A stretch of 17,703 nucleotides of DNA, from the NCBI GenBank assembly GCA_009699665.1, contig WLNS01000014.1, forward strand, positions 1-17,703, written 5' to 3'. Source of the stretch: Actinomycetota bacterium. GTDB lineage: Bacteria > Actinomycetota > Actinomycetes > Actinomycetales > Microbacteriaceae. The position numbers and the translations under genes are program-made. Position 1 is the first letter of the stretch, and every line of letters begins with the position of its first letter. The notes beneath the pieces were generated by a model. The model did no database searches and was not told the DNA's origin. It saw only the letters and a list, made by a program, of their open reading frames with translations. Shown here in pieces: positions 14,677 to 17,703 of this stretch.

Positions 14677-15648
14677 GTGGAGTACACACAACTTGGCGAT
14701 CTGACCGTCTCCCGGCTCGGCCTGGGCTGCATGGGCATGTCTCATATCTATACCGGCCACAATCAGCCCGACGCCGAGTCGATTGCCGTCATTCACCGCG
14801 CCCTTGATCTGGGCGTGACGCTGATCGACACGGCCGAAGCCTACGGCCCCGAGAAAAACGAAGTGCTCGTGGGTAAGGCCATCAAGGGGCGTCGGGACAA
14901 AGTTGTGCTCGCCACCAAATTCGGGCTGCGGTCAAACGTGGGCCGCGCGGCGCCTGACAGCTCACCCGAAAACATTCGTGTGGCCGTGGAGGGCTCGCTC
15001 AAGCGACTCGACGTTGACCACATCGACCTTTATTACCAACATCGGGTCGATAAGACCGTGCCCATCGAAGATGTCATGGGCACGCTCGTCGAACTCATCA
15101 CCGAGGGCAAGATTGGACAGATTGGGCTGTCTGAAGCTGGTCAGGCCACCATCCGCCGCGCACACGCCGTGCATCCGATAACCGCATTGCAGTCAGAGTA
15201 TTCGCTCTGGACGCGTGATGGTGATGACGGCACGCTTGACCTACTGCGCGAGCTCGGCATCGGCTTCGTGCCCTATTCGCCGCTGGGCCGCGGAATGCTC
15301 TCGGGGTCAATCACATCTCGTGACCAGCTCGATGACGACGACTGGCGTCTGACCAACCCTCGCTTCGTCGAGGAGGTTTTCGATGAGAACCTGCGTCGCG
15401 TTCAGGAGGTCGTGGCGGTTGCCCACGAGGTCGGTGCCACGGCCGCGCAAGTGTCACTGGCCTGGTTGCTCGCCAAGGGCGCCGATTGGGCGCCGATCCC
15501 CGGCACCATTCGCATCCCGCACCTTGACGATGACCTTGGTGCTCTTGATGTACAACTTTCGCCCGAGCAGGTGACGCGCCTGGACAACGTCACACAGCCG
15601 CTCGGCGACCACCACGCTCCCGCCCAGATGGCGATGTTCGATCGCTAG
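14677..15648 (+). CDS. Aldo/keto reductase
   Basis: A 323-residue NADPH-dependent oxidoreductase with the (beta/alpha)8 barrel of the AKR superfamily, reducing carbonyl compounds to alcohols. The catalytic tetrad is complete: Asp51 and Tyr56 in LIDTAEAYG, Lys81 in ATKFG, His122 in YYQHRVD. The N-terminal GLGCMGMS and the IPYSPLGRG-like VPYSPLGRGMLSG segment, plus IPGTIR near the C-terminus for cofactor phosphate binding, match the YajO/IolS-like group common in actinobacteria. The physiological substrate is unknown. GTG 14677 is the only start fitting the family N-terminus; upstream is just a weak AAAGAAAGA purine stretch. It lies 47 bases after the ABC exporter, possibly co-transcribed with it. 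Confidence 0.9.
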   Translation: MEYTQLGDLTVSRLGLGCMGMSHIYTGHNQPDAESIAVIHRALDLGVTLIDTAEAYGPEKNEVLVGKAIKGRRDKVVLATKFGLRSNVGRAAPDSSPENIRVAVEGSLKRLDVDHIDLYYQHRVDKTVPIEDVMGTLVELITEGKIGQIGLSEAGQATIRRAHAVHPITALQSEYSLWTRDGDDGTLDLLRELGIGFVPYSPLGRGMLSGSITSRDQLDDDDWRLTNPRFVEEVFDENLRRVQEVVAVAHEVGATAAQVSLAWLLAKGADWAPIPGTIRIPHLDDDLGALDVQLSPEQVTRLDNVTQPLGDHHAPAQMAMFDR

Positions 15649-15684
15649 CGTGCGGAACATCCTCTAGGAAAAATCATCGAGACA

Positions 15685-16797
15685 GTGAATTACGATATTT
15701 ATAAATCACAAAATGGCGACAATCCCATGAAGTCGACGGTGTCGGTTCCGGACCACCTCCTTCGTCGCGTTGAACTGACGGTATCTTGTCATGATGCGGA
15801 TGACCTCCCCCGCGTTGAGAACGCCGGAGAGTTCGCGAGGCACAACGGCCATGAGGTTCAAATCATGCACAACGGTATCCGAGTGCTCCGCGGGGGCTAC
15901 TACGGCGAGTGGACCGAAGAGATAGTTCGACGCCTCAGAGGAGTCCACGAGCCCCAACAAGAAAAAGCCGTCGCCGCAGTTCTCGATCGTCTCGTACTCA
16001 ATCCGAACTCTGACGAACCGCTGGTGTGTGTGGAACTCGGATCGTTCTGGGCCTACTACAGCCTGTGGTTTCTCGAAGAATTCACTAATGGGCGCGTTGT
16101 CTGCCTCGAACCAGATCCCGCCTATTTGCAAGTCGGCGTCACAAACTTCGCGCTCAACGAGCGACACGGCACTTTCCTGCCCGGTGCCGTCGGTTTGTCT
16201 TCCGACACTGACGCGGAGTTTGTCGCCGAGAGTGACGGCAAGAGTCGCGTCACACGGCTCTATACGCTCGAATCGCTCATGAAAGAGACAAGCCTCAGTC
16301 ACGTCGATATTCTCTTCGTCGATATCCAGGGTGCCGAGATTCCGCTGCTGGAGGGTTCTCAGGAGCTTTTGCGTTCGGGCAAAGTCAGATTCATCGTCGT
16401 CAGCACTCATGACATGGGAACGTCGGGGAGCGCGATGACGCATCGATACGCCGAGCAGCTCTTGGTTTCTGCGGGGGCGCACATCATATGTGAGCACTCG
16501 GTGCCTGAGTCATTCAGCGCCGACGGGTTGATTGTCGCCTCGTTTCTCGACGGGGACAAAGACCTCATCATTGACGTCTCATGTGCTCGTGCCATCGAAA
16601 CTTGTGTTGGGGAATGGGAGCCCCAGATTGAGCACCTCCGTGCGCGGCTCTCTGCAGAGCTAGAGTACTCACGAGCCTTGAGAGAGTCCACGAGCTGGCG
16701 CATGACATCTGTTTTTCGATGGTTGAGCGAGCGCGTGCGTCGCCTGACAGCCCCGACGACTGGAATAGCTAAGCCCCTCTCGGGCAATCCTGAATAA
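15685..16797 (+). CDS. FkbM family SAM-dependent methyltransferase
   Basis: A 370-residue protein, probably methylating a sugar hydroxyl on a surface glycan or on its lipid-linked precursor. An N-terminal part of about 110 residues includes GGYYGEWTEEIVRRLRGVHEPQQEKA, typical of FkbM proteins found in polysaccharide loci. The Rossmann domain follows at about 110-240: an altered glycine motif ELGSFWAYYSLWF, the acidic CLEPDP strand end, and VDILFVDIQGAEIPLLEG. The C-terminal about 90 residues are charged, helical and basic, perhaps for membrane association. Start GTG 15685 is the longest option; ATG 15727 is possible, and neither has a good ribosome binding site. An AT-rich patch (15691-15713) spans the first codons. 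The gene converges with a membrane protein gene 35 bases away. Confidence 0.82.
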   Translation: MNYDIYKSQNGDNPMKSTVSVPDHLLRRVELTVSCHDADDLPRVENAGEFARHNGHEVQIMHNGIRVLRGGYYGEWTEEIVRRLRGVHEPQQEKAVAAVLDRLVLNPNSDEPLVCVELGSFWAYYSLWFLEEFTNGRVVCLEPDPAYLQVGVTNFALNERHGTFLPGAVGLSSDTDAEFVAESDGKSRVTRLYTLESLMKETSLSHVDILFVDIQGAEIPLLEGSQELLRSGKVRFIVVSTHDMGTSGSAMTHRYAEQLLVSAGAHIICEHSVPESFSADGLIVASFLDGDKDLIIDVSCARAIETCVGEWEPQIEHLRARLSAELEYSRALRESTSWRMTSVFRWLSERVRRLTAPTTGIAKPLSGNPE

Positions 16798-16832
16798 CCG
16801 CCGACGTCTTGGGATTATGAAACCACTCGACA

Positions 16833-17703
16833 TCAGCCCTCAGGTCGGTTAGTTATGCCAACCATGCCCTGCTGGCGAAGATACGCCTGGAGCCACGTTC
16901 GTCGTTCATCTTCCGCAGGATTCACGACGTTAATGCCCGCGAGCGCATAACATCCATACGCAAGAAAAGGGTCGTTTTCTGAGAGCGCGATATAGACGTT
17001 CTGAGCATTTGCTCGCTGTTTGAGATCCCGACATGACTGCACAACTTTCTCGCGAGGCGAGACTGCGACCGGGCCATCTGCCGCTACCAAGGCAAATTCA
17101 TTGGCCTTGAGCCAGGCGCCTTGCGACACGAGGATGCCACACGCAAGCAGTCCTGCCATCACGACGGCCACCGGTGAGGTCAGCCGCATTGCCCGCGGCG
17201 TTACAGAAGGCAGGCGCTCGCGCAGTGGCACCGCACGAGCCGAGGCCACGAGCAAGATCAGTAAGAAAAAGGGAACGGCCGTCCAATATCGCCAAAAATC
17301 AAAGAAGAGCGAGTCATGGTGATTATTGATTGCCGGCACCGAAAGGAGTCCCGCAACTAAGACACCACAACCCGCGATCGAAACGAGGAGCCGAACGCGC
17401 GTATTGCGAGTTGTCTTCGAACGCCAGCGCCACCGGCGGTAAATAAACGGAATCGAAACCACGAGGATGGCCGGAATAAGCATGGCGACGCACTGCCAGT
17501 GGACCTGTGACTCCATCGCAACAGAAAATGAATCCCATGAAGGCGAGGTATTCTGCCCTGGAAATAAGGCATACGAAGGATTGACATCGTAAAAAATTTT
17601 GAGTCCAGAAATAACGGCGAAGGTGACGATAAACCCCACGCCAGGAAACACGAGGCGCCTTCTCGGCTGAGGGGCCCAGATAAGTAAAGGAAGAAGGAGT
17701 CCA
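16833..17703 (-). CDS. Polytopic membrane protein, C-terminal part (5' end outside window)
   Basis: The frame is open from the right edge to TGA at 16833-16835, giving about 290 residues; GTG 17651 is an internal codon rather than the start, since hydrophobic coding sequence continues upstream (GLLLPLLIW then an Arg cluster). At least six hydrophobic helices are visible, including GFIVTFAVISGL, VAMLIPAILVVSIPFIY, LLVSIAGCGVLVAGLL, AVPFFLLILLVAS and VAVVMAGLLACGILV. They are followed by a soluble C-terminal tail of about 85 residues (YIALSENDPFLAYGCYALAGINVVNPAE). The layout resembles large multi-helix proteins of glycan loci (GT-C type glycosyltransferases or polymerase-like proteins), but the catalytic loops would be in the missing part. 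I do not recognise the family. The neighbouring FkbM gene suggests cell-surface glycan work. Confidence 0.75.
   Translation of the reverse strand, partial: GLLLPLLIWAPQPRRRLVFPGVGFIVTFAVISGLKIFYDVNPSYALFPGQNTSPSWDSFSVAMESQVHWQCVAMLIPAILVVSIPFIYRRWRWRSKTTRNTRVRLLVSIAGCGVLVAGLLSVPAINNHHDSLFFDFWRYWTAVPFFLLILLVASARAVPLRERLPSVTPRAMRLTSPVAVVMAGLLACGILVSQGAWLKANEFALVAADGPVAVSPREKVVQSCRDLKQRANAQNVYIALSENDPFLAYGCYALAGINVVNPAEDERRTWLQAYLRQQGMVGITNRPEG

Noticed and set aside
1..17703. Search for tRNA genes, insertion sequences, CRISPR repeats, integrases and toxin-antitoxin pairs
   Set aside because: Nothing convincing was seen by eye; no terminal inverted repeats, transposase motifs or spaced direct repeats.

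Overview
The window looks like chromosome from a mid-to-high-GC actinobacterium, most likely Microbacteriaceae. I base this on the GC-rich codon choice, the mix of GTG, TTG and ATG starts, several genes with no visible Shine-Dalgarno sequence, and the overall style of the encoded proteins. This is an inference; no taxonomic marker gene is present. I see no tRNA, rRNA, insertion sequence, CRISPR array or phage gene. Coding is continuous from edge to edge, with no gene-free stretch longer than about 200 bases.

Left part (1-6078), mostly housekeeping: the tail of a CDF-type metal efflux transporter is joined by a one-base stop/start overlap to a class I glutamine amidotransferase. The tRNA adenosine deaminase tadA runs the other way and overlaps the amidotransferase 3' end. 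Divergent from tadA is the most striking element: a short ORF (1472-1558) ending in a run of cysteine codons. It fits a leaderless actinobacterial cysteine-attenuation leader peptide. It sits 43 bases upstream of an orphan OmpR-type winged-helix regulator that has no receiver domain. A class I photolyase, an EXPERA/TMEM97-like membrane protein on the minus strand, and an aldehyde dehydrogenase with a near-perfect ribosome binding site and a very strong terminator hairpin follow.

Middle part (6135-11207), surface polysaccharide genes: a 703-residue protein joins a degenerate GT2-like domain to a GT4 domain. Converging on it is an 865-residue tandem GT4-GT4 glycosyltransferase. The latter is the last gene of a minus-strand operon: class III aminotransferase, an 81-residue basic protein, then the double glycosyltransferase.

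Right part (12613-17703): an ABC exporter half-transporter (permease-ATPase fusion), an aldo/keto reductase, an FkbM-type methyltransferase typical of polysaccharide loci, and the 3' part of a polytopic membrane protein that runs off the window edge. The two large glycosyltransferases, the FkbM methyltransferase and perhaps the last membrane protein probably act in making or decorating a cell-surface glycan. The ALDH and the aminotransferase resemble well-expressed central metabolic genes and flank the glycosyltransferase block.

Best candidate for something undescribed: the poly-cysteine leader peptide placed in front of a receiver-less winged-helix regulator. It suggests a cysteine-responsive regulatory switch controlling a transcription factor.
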